A DNA stretch of 64,000 nt from Macrobrachium rosenbergii (GCF_040412425.1 NC_089783.1:34639125-34703124); one strand, 5' to 3'. Counted from the first letter of the stretch, positions 1-20,234 are shown. Notes: generated by a model not told the origin, from the sequence alone. Program-made: numbers and translations.

Positions 1-757
1 AGTTCTCCTGCATGCTCACCAAATCAGGTGAGAGTATTCACTTCAGCCACCTAGTTAAGTCAAGGTTCTCCTTCCTGCTCACCAAATCAGGTGAGGGTAT
101 TCACTTCAGCCACCCAGTCAAGTCAAGGTTCTCCTTCCTGCTCACCAATTCAGGTGAAGGTATTCATGTCAGCCACCCAGTCAAGCAAAGGTTCTCCTGC
201 ATGCTCACCAAATCAGGTGAGGGTATTCACTTCAGCCACCCAGTCAAGTCAAGGTTCTCCTTCCTGCTCACCAATTCAGGTGAAGGTATTCATGTCAGCC
301 ACCCAGTCAAGCAAAGGTTCTCCTGCATGCTCACCAAATCAGGTGAGGGTATTCACTTCAGCCACCCAGTCAAGTCAAGGTTCTCCTTCCTGCTCACCAA
401 TTCAGGTGAAGGTATTCATGTCAGCCACCCAGTCAAGCAAAGGTTCTCCTGCATGCTCACCAAATCAGGTGAGGGTATTTACTTCAGCCACCCAGTCAAG
501 TCAAGGTTCTCCTTCCTGCTCACCAATTCAGGTGAAGGTATTCATGTCAGCCACCCAGTCAAGCAAAGATTCTCCTGCATGCTCACCAAATCAGGTGAGG
601 GTATTCACTTCAGCCACCCAGTCAAGCCAAGGTTCTCCTTCCTGCTCACCAAATCAGGTAAAGGTATTCATGTCAGCCACCCAGTCAAGTCAAGGTTTTC
701 CTGCATGCTCACTAAATCAGGTGAAGGCATTCGTGCTAGGCCAGTGAATCAGGTGAA
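1..757. repeat. 63-bp minisatellite with 126-bp higher-order unit
   Basis: About 12 tandem 63-bp units. Two slightly different monomers alternate (one with TTCACTTCAGCC, one with TTCATGTCAGCC), so most of the array has a 126-bp higher-order period. Because 63 is a multiple of three, two plus-strand frames stay open for 218 and 266 codons (the longer runs 12-812), giving a 21-residue repeat with the core SGEGIHFSHPVK. I see no signal peptide, no splice context and no non-repetitive coding flank, so I treat the open frames as a by-product of the period. The array may continue left of the window. Confidence 0.85.
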
Positions 758-929
758 ATTATTCATTCAAGGTTACCTAGCCAAAGGAAGATTCATAGTA
801 GAGCGAATTTGAATACAGTTTAAGTCGTGCTGATGAATTTACAACGGTAATTCAAAATTCCACCGCCTGATCCTATTTTCCTGACGAGAGCGACCAGACT
901 TGCTGAGCAGCAGCACCGGTATACAGTAA

Positions 930-1215
930 ATCTTCCTTGCTGTCGAATTTCTCAGTTCCAGAGGTCGTTTATTTCTCACACCGTTGGACTGTGGAACATC
1001 CTTGTGTTTTGATAATATATTTACATTTTTGTCGGTTTATTTGTCAGTCTGTTAGTTTGTCTTCGTTTTCTATCAACTTCTTCGTATTTCCTGTTATCTT
1101 TTGTAATTACTTTCAAATAAACACCGTGTTCTTTGGAAGCTTGAATTGCAAGTCAGTGGCACTGTGAGCTTGTTCCACATGAACAGAGTTCATCTCATAA
1201 ACAATAATACTAATA
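930..1215 (+). mobile_element. LINE 3' end, family A copy 1 (degenerate)
   Basis: Contains the family-A landmarks in order: a remnant of the C-terminal peptide TVGLWN (near 983), then the 3' UTR block with TTTGGAAGCTTGAATT (about 1133-1148), the GCTTGTTCCACATGAA block, and a short decayed AAT tail. Same order and spacing as the copies at 12.6, 13.9 and 18 kb. 5'-truncated and non-coding. Confidence 0.6.
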
Positions 1216-1379
1216 ATTGAGAATATACATGTATGCCTATAGTTTAAACTACTGTGTATTTGCACGTATGATTCTGAGTACTTCATTAATTAAAAAACAA
1301 ACAAGAGTATTTGAGACCAAATATGAAAATCTCAGTAATTAGAAAAAAAATAGGCATTCAGACCAAAAAAAAACGAAAA

Positions 1380-1680
1380 CAGAACGAAGAGGAAAGATGA
1401 CGTTTAGTCTTAAACCGATTAAAATCATTTCAAAGGGACGCAAGCACGTTTTATCATTGCATTTGGGCGCTGCTGCCTTTCATCAGTTCGGCTCTCTTTG
1501 TGTGAGCAAGCAATACGCTTAAAAGCTAAATGATGGCTAATTTCCATTCGCTTTGATCAGCCGGCGTTGAAAGGGCGAAATGGGAACGCGCTTTCCCGAA
1601 AATTTCAAACGGGATGGCTGCCATTTGCCGCCGACGTCAAGAGAATTTCCCATGCTAGACATGTTTAGTGGAACGTGAAA
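1380..1680. other. non-repetitive CpG-containing block, function unknown
   Basis: Richer in GC and CpG than its surroundings (for example GACGTC, GCCGGCG, AACGCGC, TTTCCCG), free of SSRs, and not repeated elsewhere in the window. No long open frame. It could be a conserved regulatory block or an untranslated exon; nothing in the sequence decides. Confidence 0.3.
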
Positions 1681-1689
1681 TTATTTATT

Positions 1690-2085
<396 letters not shown>

Positions 2086-2374
2086 TATGTTGTTCTTTAT
2101 GATTTGCATGAATGTTAACTTAGCAAACCTGTAAACCATAAAATTGTACAGAATCTTCTATAGCCTGCAATGACCACAAATGGTAAAAAGTAGAAAGAGA
2201 AAGAGTTAATTAAATCCCAGTGTGTACTATCAACAGTAAATAAAAACTCACCCACGTTTACTTACTTATTTGAAAAAAAATATTAGTAAACTAATAGGTG
2301 GTGCGTAACAAAATATAATTACTCACTTATTTGATAAAAAAATATATTAATAAACTAATAGGCGATCAATCAAT

Positions 2375-2660
2375 CTATGAATCATTTCCTGTGGCCCCCA
2401 CGGGGATGCATAGGGCCTCAGTGAATTCAAGCCACCACATTCTGTCCTGGGCTAACTCCTCAAGATCTCCCCAACATTCATCTCCTGTTTCCCGCCTCAT
2501 TGTCCTCAACCACGTCTCCTTTGGCCTACCCCTACCTCCTCTACCAAGGGCAACCCACCCCAGTGTATCTCGTACTATTCCCTGTCTTCTATACACGTGG
2601 CCTAGCCACTTCCAGCGTGAGAACCTAACGTACTCATCGACCGGCTGCACCTAATTCTGC
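2375..2660 (-). pseudogene. RTE-like LINE, C-terminal end of reverse transcriptase ORF
   Basis: The minus-strand frame carries the typical tail of RTE-type endonuclease/reverse transcriptase polyproteins: RWKWLGHVYRR, then GRGRPKETWLRT, then a WWLEFTEALC ending. Only the last ~90 codons remain. The upstream part is frameshifted or missing, so this is a dead 5'-truncated copy. The relic at 42.5-43.3 kb shares the TEALCI ending. Confidence 0.75.
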
Positions 2661-3197
2661 TATTTGATATCCTATCCCTCCAACTAATTTCTGATATTCT
2701 TCTGAATGCCTTGTTTTCAAATGCTGAGAATTTATTGTCAGAAGTCAAAATAGGTGATGCGTAACAAAATATCATTACTCATTTATTTGATAAAAACTTA
2801 ACAAACTAATAGGTGATGCGTAACAAAAGAGAAGAGAAGGCAGGAAAGCTGGGATTCAGCCTAACACCAATTAAAGGATCTAATTAGGTCCCCTAATGAC
2901 CAACAAGATAACTAAGCCATTTTTCCAAAGAGGTGAAGTACAGGGAATTCACTCAGTTCAGATATTCAGCAGAAAAAACTCATCGTTTGTGGGATTTTAA
3001 GTGAACTTCAAAGACATTGTGCGGTTTACCTAAGAGCGAGGTAGACTCTATTGTATAACTACTGAAAAGGACATTTCGTGATTTTCGTAATAAACGCATA
3101 TACACACACGCATTTATATGTACTGTATGTATGCACGTATATACATTTATATAGTACATTTATATTCATTTACACACAAACACACACACATATATAT

Positions 3198-3199
<2 letters not shown>

Positions 3200-3253
<54 letters not shown>

Positions 3254-3330
3254 AGCCATTAACACGTCTGTAACATTATTGTAATCAGTTTCACGGTGTA
3301 AACGTTTTCCAGTGTGTGCGTTTGTTTGTG

Positions 3331-3384
<54 letters not shown>

Positions 3385-3578
3385 TAAACCTTTAATATAT
3401 CAGTTTCACTGTGTAAACGCTTTCCAGTGTGCGTGTGTGTGCATGTGTGCGTGTAAGTGTAAGTGCGTGTGTTTGAGAGAGAGAGAGTAAACCTTTAATA
3501 TATCAGTTTCACTGTGTAAACGCTTTCCAGGGTGCGTGTGTGTGCATGTGTGCGTGTGCGTGTATGTGTGTGTGTGTG

Positions 3579-3625
<47 letters not shown>
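3200..3625. repeat. tandem compound repeat: (GA)n plus ~90-bp spacer, about 3 copies
   Basis: (GA)n tracts at about 3203-3251, 3337-3382, 3475-3487 and 3580-3624 are separated by near-identical spacers containing CAGTTTCACTGTGTAAACG followed by a GTGTGTGC-rich stretch. The tract and its spacer were therefore duplicated as one unit. Confidence 0.8.
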
Positions 3626-3629
<4 letters not shown>

Positions 3630-3798
3630 AACATCAAAAAAAACCAAGAGATGAGCACTGACGTACGTATGGATCTAGATGCTTCTTAAGCAGAGCTATC
3701 ATCATCTTGCATTTTACAACTGGAGACTAAAAATCGAGAACACGAATAAAACAAACACGAATACGCAAACCCGTATGTACAAACACGAATATACAAAC

Positions 3799-12246
<8,448 letters not shown>

Positions 12247-12589
12247 GGCGTCCTCGGTTGAAACTTATCCTGGAGAATTAATTCATAAAAATATCTCTTC
12301 CAAAAACTAAATGAAGGGAAAAGACGCACTCTCAAGTTGATCTGAAGAATAACTGTAGTGTTTCAAGTGACTCAGTAATAAGAAACGGCTGCTCTTCAAC
12401 TCCATGGCTACGAAAACATAGAATGATAAGAATTTCCTGTTTTTTTTTTTTTGTTTTTTTTTTTTTTTGTTTTTTTTGTCCAGACAAACTTGCTGGACCG
12501 AAAGTTGGATTTTGACAGCTGGCAGAAAGGCGAAGTCGAGCTTAAAGTTCCAGATCTGCAAGACACGAAAAGATTATTAGTGATTAGTA

Positions 12590-12920
12590 AACTAGCCTTC
12601 AAAGTATTACAGTATTTTTTCGTCAGATTACCGTTGGACTGTGGGACAGTCTCCCTGCAGAGGATGTCGCGCAACTGGAACTTCAAAAGTTCAAGCGAAG
12701 ATGCAATGCATTACCACCCTAATGCTATTCTCCTTGCTTTTTAATACATTTTTGTCTACTTATTAATTTATTAATCTATTTTCTTTAATAAATGAGATCT
12801 CGTCTTTCTGTATTTCCCTTTACCTTTTCCTTCCTAATGAGCACCATATTGTTTGGAAGCTTGAAATTCAAGTCAGTGGCCCCTTTGGTGGGCTTGTTCC
12901 ATATGGATAGGGTCCATCCT

Positions 12921-12996
<76 letters not shown>
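12590..12996 (+). mobile_element. LINE 3' end, family A copy 2, with (AAT)n tail
   Basis: One plus frame at about 12630-12720 reads TVGLWDSLPAEDVAQ and then LELQKFKRRCNALPP. This is the typical C-terminus of CR1/Jockey-type reverse transcriptase ORFs (LWNSLP ... FKxRxN). A ~180-bp AT-rich 3' UTR follows with TTTGGAAGCTTGAAATTCAA, GGTGGGCTTGTTCCATATG and GGTCCATCCTCTG, then (AAT)n to 12996. The stretch 12480-12590, after a long T-rich tract, is open but unassigned. Confidence 0.75.
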
Positions 12997-12997
<1 letters not shown>

Positions 12998-13379
12998 AGA
13001 AAATATTGCTTGATCTTTTTGAGTCAAAACTGTGGTATTTACTTTTGGGATTACATACGACGGGGTGCAATTGATTATCCGTGGAACTCCGCATTGGTTA
13101 TCTTATCTTAAGAGAATGAAAACATTTTAATCCTCAGTATTGCTCTCTAAATCCGGGTTCTTGTAACCTGTTGACTGATAACGTTCTAAAATTACTCGAG
13201 GAAGTGTTGGAAATGATGTCGCAAAACTGAATTTGTTGCATTCACTCGCTGACTGGAAGTGCTGTGTGATCTTTTGGCCTCTACGAAAGTTCTAAACACT
13301 GAAATTTACATTAATAACAAAAATGATTATTTAACACTACTTGTCGTCCAGTAAATGCACCGTGAAGTGTCATTGGCCA

Positions 13380-13445
13380 GGTCAGGAAAAAAAATTGTCT
13401 CGGTTGCATTTTTTTTTTCTTTCTTTTTTTTTTTTTTTGGCTAAC
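13380..13445. repeat. T-rich tracts
   Basis: Two poly-T stretches; no associated element recognised. Confidence 0.5.
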
Positions 13446-13669
13446 CGGAGACTGGCCATCTAATCTAACCTTTAAGAATGTTGATTTTAAGTCATAACAG
13501 AAAGACTCTGTCTAGTATTTATGATAGTCTCTTGATGGTTAATTCAGTGTAATGCAATGTTTTTGGATTCTGAAATAGACCAACATTCTTAGGTTGGTTA
13601 AACCGAGGTCCGGGGAGAGAGAGAGAGATCTGTGTTATGTTAACATTCATTTTGCGCATGTCATAAGTG

Positions 13670-13708
13670 TGTGTGTTGGTGTTTGTGTGTGTGTGTGTGT
13701 GTGTGTCT
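13670..13708. repeat. (GT)n microsatellite
   Basis: Short imperfect GT array. Confidence 0.85.
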
Positions 13709-13859
13709 GTATCTATGTATGTGTGAATCTTAACCTTAAGCTTGATCGTAGTAATTTTTTTCTTTTGCGATATCACAGTAATCATAAGAAACAATGACAA
13801 CCATTTCTTACATTGTTGATAGAGCAGATTTCACAAACACCGGCTTCGCGTCGTCTGAT

Positions 13860-14194
13860 ATTGAAGATGTTTTATCTCGACCCCAACTGAAATGTGGAAC
13901 AGTTTGCCTGTTTCAGTTGTAGAATCTTCTGATCTCCAAATGTTTAAGCGAGGAGCAAATTCATTCCTGCTCTCTGCTGCTGCTGCTGAAGTCTCCTGAA
14001 TTTCAGGTGTATCGGTTTTATTCTCTGTTCCATCATATTTATCTATTATTTATCGCCTTTTCCTGTAACTTGGTTCATTCCCATTTGGAGCCCTCTTGTG
14101 TTGATAGTCTGCTGACACCATATTCTTTGGAAACTTGAATTTCAAGTCAACGGCCCCTTTGGTGGGCTTATTCCATATGAATTGGCTTCATCTT

Positions 14195-14281
<87 letters not shown>
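13860..14281 (+). mobile_element. LINE 3' end, family A copy 3, with (AAT)n tail
   Basis: The frame ending with TGA near 14000 reads TPTEMWNSLPVSVVESS, then DLQMFKRGANSFLL, the C-terminus of the RT ORF. The 3' UTR carries the shared blocks (TTTGGAAACTTGAATTTCAA, GGTGGGCTTATTCCATATGA, GGCTTCATCTTCTG) and (AAT)n from about 14199 to 14281. Of the family-A copies in the window this has the best-preserved ORF end. Confidence 0.8.
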
Positions 14282-14564
14282 GGTTTTGAGATGAAGATTT
14301 AAAGAAAGAATAAATTGTGTGCTTGCAAAAGCACAAGAAACCATTCTGGAAAGGGAGTAATGTGAATAATAGGTCAATAAATTAATCCATTTTTCTCATG
14401 CTTTTTGCTTTCTCATCATAATTAACACCATTATCTTCGCTGTTGATGTTATTTTCATTATGATTTTGTCCCTTGGCGCTCCGAAGAGAGAAATTATCTC
14501 GGAAACATCTCCTAATGAACTGGTTTCTGCAAAACAGCTTAAGGTCAAGGACTAACGCTTTTAG

Positions 14565-14962
14565 TTTTCTGTAAAAGAAAACTATTGTGTCGGCTTTGTC
14601 TGTCCGTCCGCACTTTTTCTGTCGGCCCTCAGATCTTAAAAACTACTGAGGCTAGAGGGTTGCAAATTGGTTTGTTGATCATCCGCCCTCCAATCATCAA
14701 ACATACCAAATTGCAGCCCTCAAGCCTTAGTAGTTTTTATTTTATTTAAGTTTAAAGTTAGCCATGATCGTGCTTCTGGCAACGCTATAGGATAGGCGAC
14801 CACCGGCCCATGGTGAAAGGTTCATGGGCCGCGGCTCATACAGCATTATACCGAGACCACCAAAAGGATAGATTTATTTTCGGTGGCCTTGATTATACGC
14901 TGTAGCAGCTGTACAGATAACTCGGTTGCGCAGAAAAAACCTCGGCGCATTTTTTACTTGTT
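14565..14962 (+). mobile_element. ~400-bp interspersed repeat, family M copy 1
   Basis: Starts TTTTAGTTTTCTGTAAAAGA, with GGCTTTGTCTGTCCGTCCG, CAAACATACCAAATTGCAGC, CATGGGCCGCGGCTCATAC and TTTTCGGTGGCCTTGATTAT, and ends near GCGCATTTTTTACTTGTTT. A near-complete inverted copy lies at 16890-17290 and a deleted one at 20384-20500. No open frame is shared and no convincing terminal inverted repeat; class undecided. Confidence 0.75.
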
Positions 14963-15309
14963 TCTATTAATTAATAATCATTTTTTATATTAAATGCTGT
15001 TATTAGACGAAATTAGCATTAATCCTACAAGATATTCCTTATGTCAAGATCACGGAAAAGAAACTTGTAACAATATTTTCTGAAAGAAAATTAATTCATG
15101 TATCGGGGTTTTTACACAAAGCAGTGATATGGCAGACATTACCACCAGCATCGAATTATCTCTACACAAAGGGACAGATGCACTGTTCAGAAGTGCAGCG
15201 ATCATTAATTACAAGGATGCTTTGTAAATTTTATATGAGATTCATAAATAAAAATCAAAAGCACAACGTAAAGGATTTAGCATATTAGAGTTATTTTCAG
15301 ATCTCTAGT

Positions 15310-15372
15310 GGTTATTATCAAATTTCATGTTATCTTAAGCCAAACTTCCGAGTTAATATCTTACCTATATAA

Positions 15373-15428
<56 letters not shown>

Positions 15429-15490
15429 AAAAATTTCATGGCATCCTAAGCCAAAATTTTAAATTTAATATCTTGCCTATACAAATCCTG

Positions 15491-15557
<67 letters not shown>

Positions 15558-15762
15558 GTTTCTTCTTAGCTATCCACTTATTCATCTAATCTGTCTGTGA
15601 ATCTGACCTCTTCTAACCACTTTTGTGTATTGTTTTACGCATCTCTCTCATATCAATTCCTAGATTTTTTTAGCCAAATAACTTATATCTGTTGTTCACA
15701 CACACACACCTTTCTTGTTATCCTAAGCTAAATCGTAAAATTTAATATCTTGCCAACATAAA

Positions 15763-15840
<78 letters not shown>

Positions 15841-15906
15841 TTTAAAATTTCATGGCATCCTAAGCCAAAATTTTAAATTTAATATCTTGCCTATACAAAT
15901 CTTGCA

Positions 15907-15945
<39 letters not shown>

Positions 15946-15999
15946 CCTTTCTTGTTATCCTAAGCTAAAACGTAAAATTTAATATCTTGCCAACATAAA

Positions 16000-16063
<64 letters not shown>

Positions 16064-16124
16064 TATCAAATTTCTTATTATCCTATAAGCCAAAACGTAA
16101 AATTTATTATCTTACCAACATAAA

Positions 16125-16190
<66 letters not shown>
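15310..16190. repeat. six tandem units of ~55-70-bp spacer plus (CT)n
   Basis: Spacers start near 15315, 15428, 15709, 15842, 15945 and 16062. Each contains ATCCTAAGC(C/T)AAA and AATTTAATATCTTGCC or a close variant, and leads into a (CT)n tract (15374-15425, 15495-15555, 15768-15838, 15910-15940, 16003-16058, 16129-16188). Two spacer subtypes (CATGGCATCC and CTTGTTATCC) alternate in part. Confidence 0.85.
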
Positions 16191-16191
<1 letters not shown>

Positions 16192-16351
16192 AATTTTAAT
16201 CCTTTCTGCAGCTAAATATACCCGTTTCCGTAAATATTTGACTTTGAGTGACATAATGAAAAGCAGTCCAACATTTCAGAAAATAAAAACATATACTGTT
16301 CATACCAGAAGGAGTATAAATTATGAAAATGCGTATGGTACCGGAACATAG

Positions 16352-16757
16352 ATTTTCTCTTAAGTAGCGGGGTATTAATAGAACTTTCTCTTCTCTTCAG
16401 TTGTGGGGTAATACTAGAGCTTTTTTCTCTTCAATAGTGGGGTAATACTAGAACTTTCTTTTCTCTTCAGTGGCGGGGTAATACTAGAACTTTCTTTTCT
16501 CTTCAGTGGCGGGGTAATACCAGAACTTTCTTTTCTCTTCAGTGGCGGGGTAATACTAGAACTTTCTTTTCTCTTCAGTGGCGGGGTAATACTAGAACTT
16601 TCTTTTCTCTTCAGTGGCGTGGTAATACCAGAACTTTCTTTTCTCTTCAGTGGCGGGGTAATACTAGAACTTTCTTTTCTCTTCAGTAGCGTGGTAATAC
16701 TAGAACTTTCTTTTCTCTTCAATAGCTTGGCAATCATAGAACTTTCTCTTCTCTTTA
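16352..16757. repeat. 36-bp minisatellite, about 11 units
   Basis: Unit TTCTCTTCAGTGGCGGGGTA followed by ATACTAGAACTTTC. The period is a multiple of three, so the minus strand stays open for 124 codons (16414-16788), encoding a 12-residue repeat with core LKRKESSSITPP. No promoter, splice site or non-repeat coding flank is evident, so coding is doubtful. Confidence 0.85.
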
Positions 16758-16889
16758 ATGAGAGACACATTTGAAAAAAGATCGCCATTTCGTCTATGAA
16801 ATGTTAATAATGCAACGTAATTCCATATATACCAAATAAAAAACTAATATATATTTTCCATTATTGTATTATTGTTCCGCTCGTAAGAG

Positions 16890-17290
16890 AAAACAAGTAA
16901 AAAATGGGCCGAAGTTTCCTCAGGGCAATCGAGTTTTCTGTACAGCCACTACAGCGTATAAGCAAGGCCACCGAAAATAGGTCTATCTTTAGGTGGTCTC
17001 TGTATAATGCTGTATGAGCCGCGGCCCATGAATCTTTAACTATGGCCGGGTGGTGGCCTGTCCTATATCGTTGCCAGACGCACGATTATGGCTAACTTTA
17101 ACCTTAAAGTAAAATTTAATGGGACTAGAGGGCTGTAATTTGGTATGTTTGATGGCTGGAGGGTGGATGATCAACATACCAATTTGCAGCCCTCTAGCTC
17201 AGTAGATTTTATGATCTGAGGACGGACAGAACAAAGTACGGACGGACAGACAAAGCCGGTACAACAGTTTTCTTTTACGGAAAACTAAAA
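16890..17290 (-). mobile_element. ~400-bp interspersed repeat, family M copy 2 (inverted)
   Basis: Reverse complement of the 14565-14962 element over its whole length, visibly diverged. The two copies face each other across about 1.9 kb that holds the (CT)n spacer array and the 36-bp minisatellite. Confidence 0.75.
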
Positions 17291-17899
17291 GTAATGGAAA
17301 ACGATTTTTATGGATAATCGAAAATTCTGCCAAACTCATTTTTTTCTTTCTTCCATCACCAACCACTAATCCTAATTTTCGTATTATCTCTGTTTGCAGC
17401 TGAAAGCCTTCACGTTATAACATTCTTTTTTATATATATTTTTCATTCGAACATTTTCATTTCCAGCCAAAATCAATGGCGCCGACTGGAAAACCAAAAA
17501 TGAGGGAAAAGTAATCCTTGTTTTTAGTCTCTCGGAAACTGCTCTCTCCTCCGCAGATTTCACAATATTCCGCTCGGTGGAGTTTGACGTAAAATTTCAT
17601 CATTTTTCAATATTTGGTGATGTTTTCTTTTAGCGGGGGGCTTGTTACTGCTAAAAATCTCACCTTTTTTCCTATTATTTCACGCGTGGTTTTTTTTATA
17701 TTGGAACAGTTTTATACCAGATATTTAAAACAATCCAGTTTCTAAAGCGCTGAACATTGTTGTCGAGATTTTTAATTATGTGAAATTCTGCAAGGGTGGA
17801 TGCAGAGGTTAAATCTAGACCAAGTTTAAATAAAATGGACAAGTAGCGAAGTTGAGGAAAGGGAAAATTGCATTTCTAAAGGATTTCACGGCTATCTTC

Positions 17900-17900
<1 letters not shown>

Positions 17901-17969
<69 letters not shown>

Positions 17970-18290
17970 GATGAACCCTTTTCATACGGAACAAGCCCAC
18001 CAAAGAGGCCATTAAGTTGAAATTCAAGCTTCCAAAGAATATGGTGTTCATTCGAAACAAGTAACAGAAGGTAATGGACAATACAGAAAGAGGAGTTCAG
18101 TTACGAGAAAAACAGATAAATTAAAATTAATAAATAATTAAATGAAAATGTAAGTATATTATTAAAAAACGAGAACTGTTTTTAGGTAGCAACCCGTTGC
18201 GTCTTCACTTGAACTTCTGAAGTTCCAATTGCACGACATCCCCAGGGAGGCTGTTTCACAGTTCATAGAAGTTCATCTCTCTAACATTAA
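17901..18290 (-). mobile_element. LINE 3' end, family A copy 4, with (AAT)n tail
   Basis: On the minus strand: the C-terminal RT remnant around 18270-18190, the 3' UTR with TTTGGAAGCTTGAATTTCAA and GGTGGGCTTGTTCCGTATGA, then (AAT)n at 17901-17969. 5'-truncated. Confidence 0.75.
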
Positions 18291-18299
18291 ATTATCTTA

Positions 18300-18885
18300 A
18301 AAAGTCAGATTATATAAACAATGAATTAACCTCATGTGACTAGTATGTGGAAAGCTGCATAAGCACGTTTCTCATGAAGCTAAATTCTTCAAGTCTAGAC
18401 TAATAAAGTCGTTGTTACTTGTAAAAGACAATGGTTGTGATCACCGATGCTTGGGAAGCATAAGCCTAGAAAACATGTTAATAAAAGACTCAATAACTTG
18501 AGTTACTTTTTTTCATGAATAATTATACTTGGTACTGATTTGCAGATTTGAGAAAGTAACTAAGATTACTCTTAAAACTTACATTGTGCTGTGTAAGACA
18601 TACCATAGTCTCTCTGATTTGACCTAGACTATAGGCCTAATTACTATTGCCAGCCAAACGAAAGCCAACTGAATAATTTTTCTTGGAAGATGCAGATCCA
18701 TCCCTGATTAACTGAACTGCTCTACTGAGGTTCGTCTCTTTCTTATTCTAGTTGATTAACTTACTGCTAAAAAACTGGTTAAACTTTAACTTCTTAAAAG
18801 TGCTTCATTTATAACTATCTACCAAGAGCCTATTACTCATCAGAAACGAAGCACTATTTTACTATTTTATCATTTTTTTTTTTTG
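18300..18885. other. AT-rich sequence, nothing recognised
   Basis: No open frame, repeat or RNA gene that I could support. Confidence 0.4.
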
Positions 18886-18889
18886 CAGG

Positions 18890-19055
18890 AATCTTTGAGT
18901 GGCCTCTAATAACATGTACGTACCATGCATTGGCCTAAGGAATGAGGCTTGCAACTTCACCCTAATGAATCAACGCTCGGAAATTTGCAACAGAAGTGAC
19001 AAGTCTGTAGATGGCGTCAGCTGATAGCAACGAGGCAGTCATACCGACAGAGTTA
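18890..19055 (+). CDS. possible isolated start exon
   Basis: TTTTTTTTTTGCAG|GAATC gives an acceptor, and GAGTTA|GTGAGT a consensus donor. Between them an ATG at 19011, directly preceded by an in-frame TAG, opens the 15-residue peptide MASADSNEAVIPTEL, ending in phase 0. No downstream plus-strand exon was found to join it, so this stays a weak candidate. Confidence 0.25.
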
Positions 19056-19123
19056 GTGAGTACCTCAGAAATCTTTCAGTCTGTTTAATCATTTATAGAT
19101 TTTCAGTAATGTGGGTAACAATG

Positions 19124-19129
<6 letters not shown>

Positions 19130-19154
<25 letters not shown>

Positions 19155-19156
19155 GT

Positions 19157-19234
<78 letters not shown>

Positions 19235-19246
19235 TATATATACATT

Positions 19247-19294
<48 letters not shown>

Positions 19295-19330
19295 TATGTA
19301 TACATTATATATATAGTTATATATATAACT

Positions 19331-19363
<33 letters not shown>

Positions 19364-19365
19364 CA
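19130..19365. repeat. (CA)n and (TA)n microsatellites
   Basis: (CA)n at 19137-19170 followed by several (TA)n blocks to 19365. Confidence 0.95.
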
Positions 19366-19428
19366 TATAAATTCTTGGGCATTCGAGCTCCCAGCTTCCA
19401 GAAAATTTGACGAATCTCTGACGATAGC

Positions 19429-19593
19429 AGAGACAAAAACCTCTTTAAAATGTACCAAATGATTTTGACTTAGACAGCAATTAAAAGCTCATTAATCTTA
19501 TCAAGAAATGTCAAGAGCTTTATCTTGGATGAGATAACCTACACGTTTCCTTTTTTGTACCCTCCAAGATGGAGGACTCATTGGCCCTTTCTT

Positions 19594-19625
<32 letters not shown>

Positions 19626-19790
19626 AAGAAAGGGCCAATGAGTCCGCCATCTTGGAGGGTACAAAAAAGAAAACGTGTAGGTTATCTCATCCAAGATAAA
19701 GCTCTTGACATTTCTTGATAAGATTAATGAGCTTTTAATTGCTGTCTAAGTCAAAATCATTCGGTACATTTTAAAGAGGTTTTTGCCTCT
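19429..19790. repeat. near-perfect hairpin, 167-bp arms around a (CT)n loop
   Basis: Left arm 19429-19595, right arm 19624-19790, with only a handful of mismatches. The 28-bp loop is (CT)n. The arm ends CATTGGCCCTTTCTTAG next to the SSR. Just right of it, at 19800-19830, a diverged third copy of that arm end (CATTGATCCTTTCTTAG) leads into a (GA)n array at 19830-19906. Confidence 0.9.
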
Positions 19791-19827
19791 TTATTTAACT
19801 AGGATGACGGATTCATTGATCCTTTCT

Positions 19828-20234
<407 letters not shown>

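Noticed and set aside
14565..17290. Region between inverted family M copies considered as a large DNA transposon
   Set aside because: No transposase remnant inside, and the flanking copies do not carry evident terminal repeats or target duplications.
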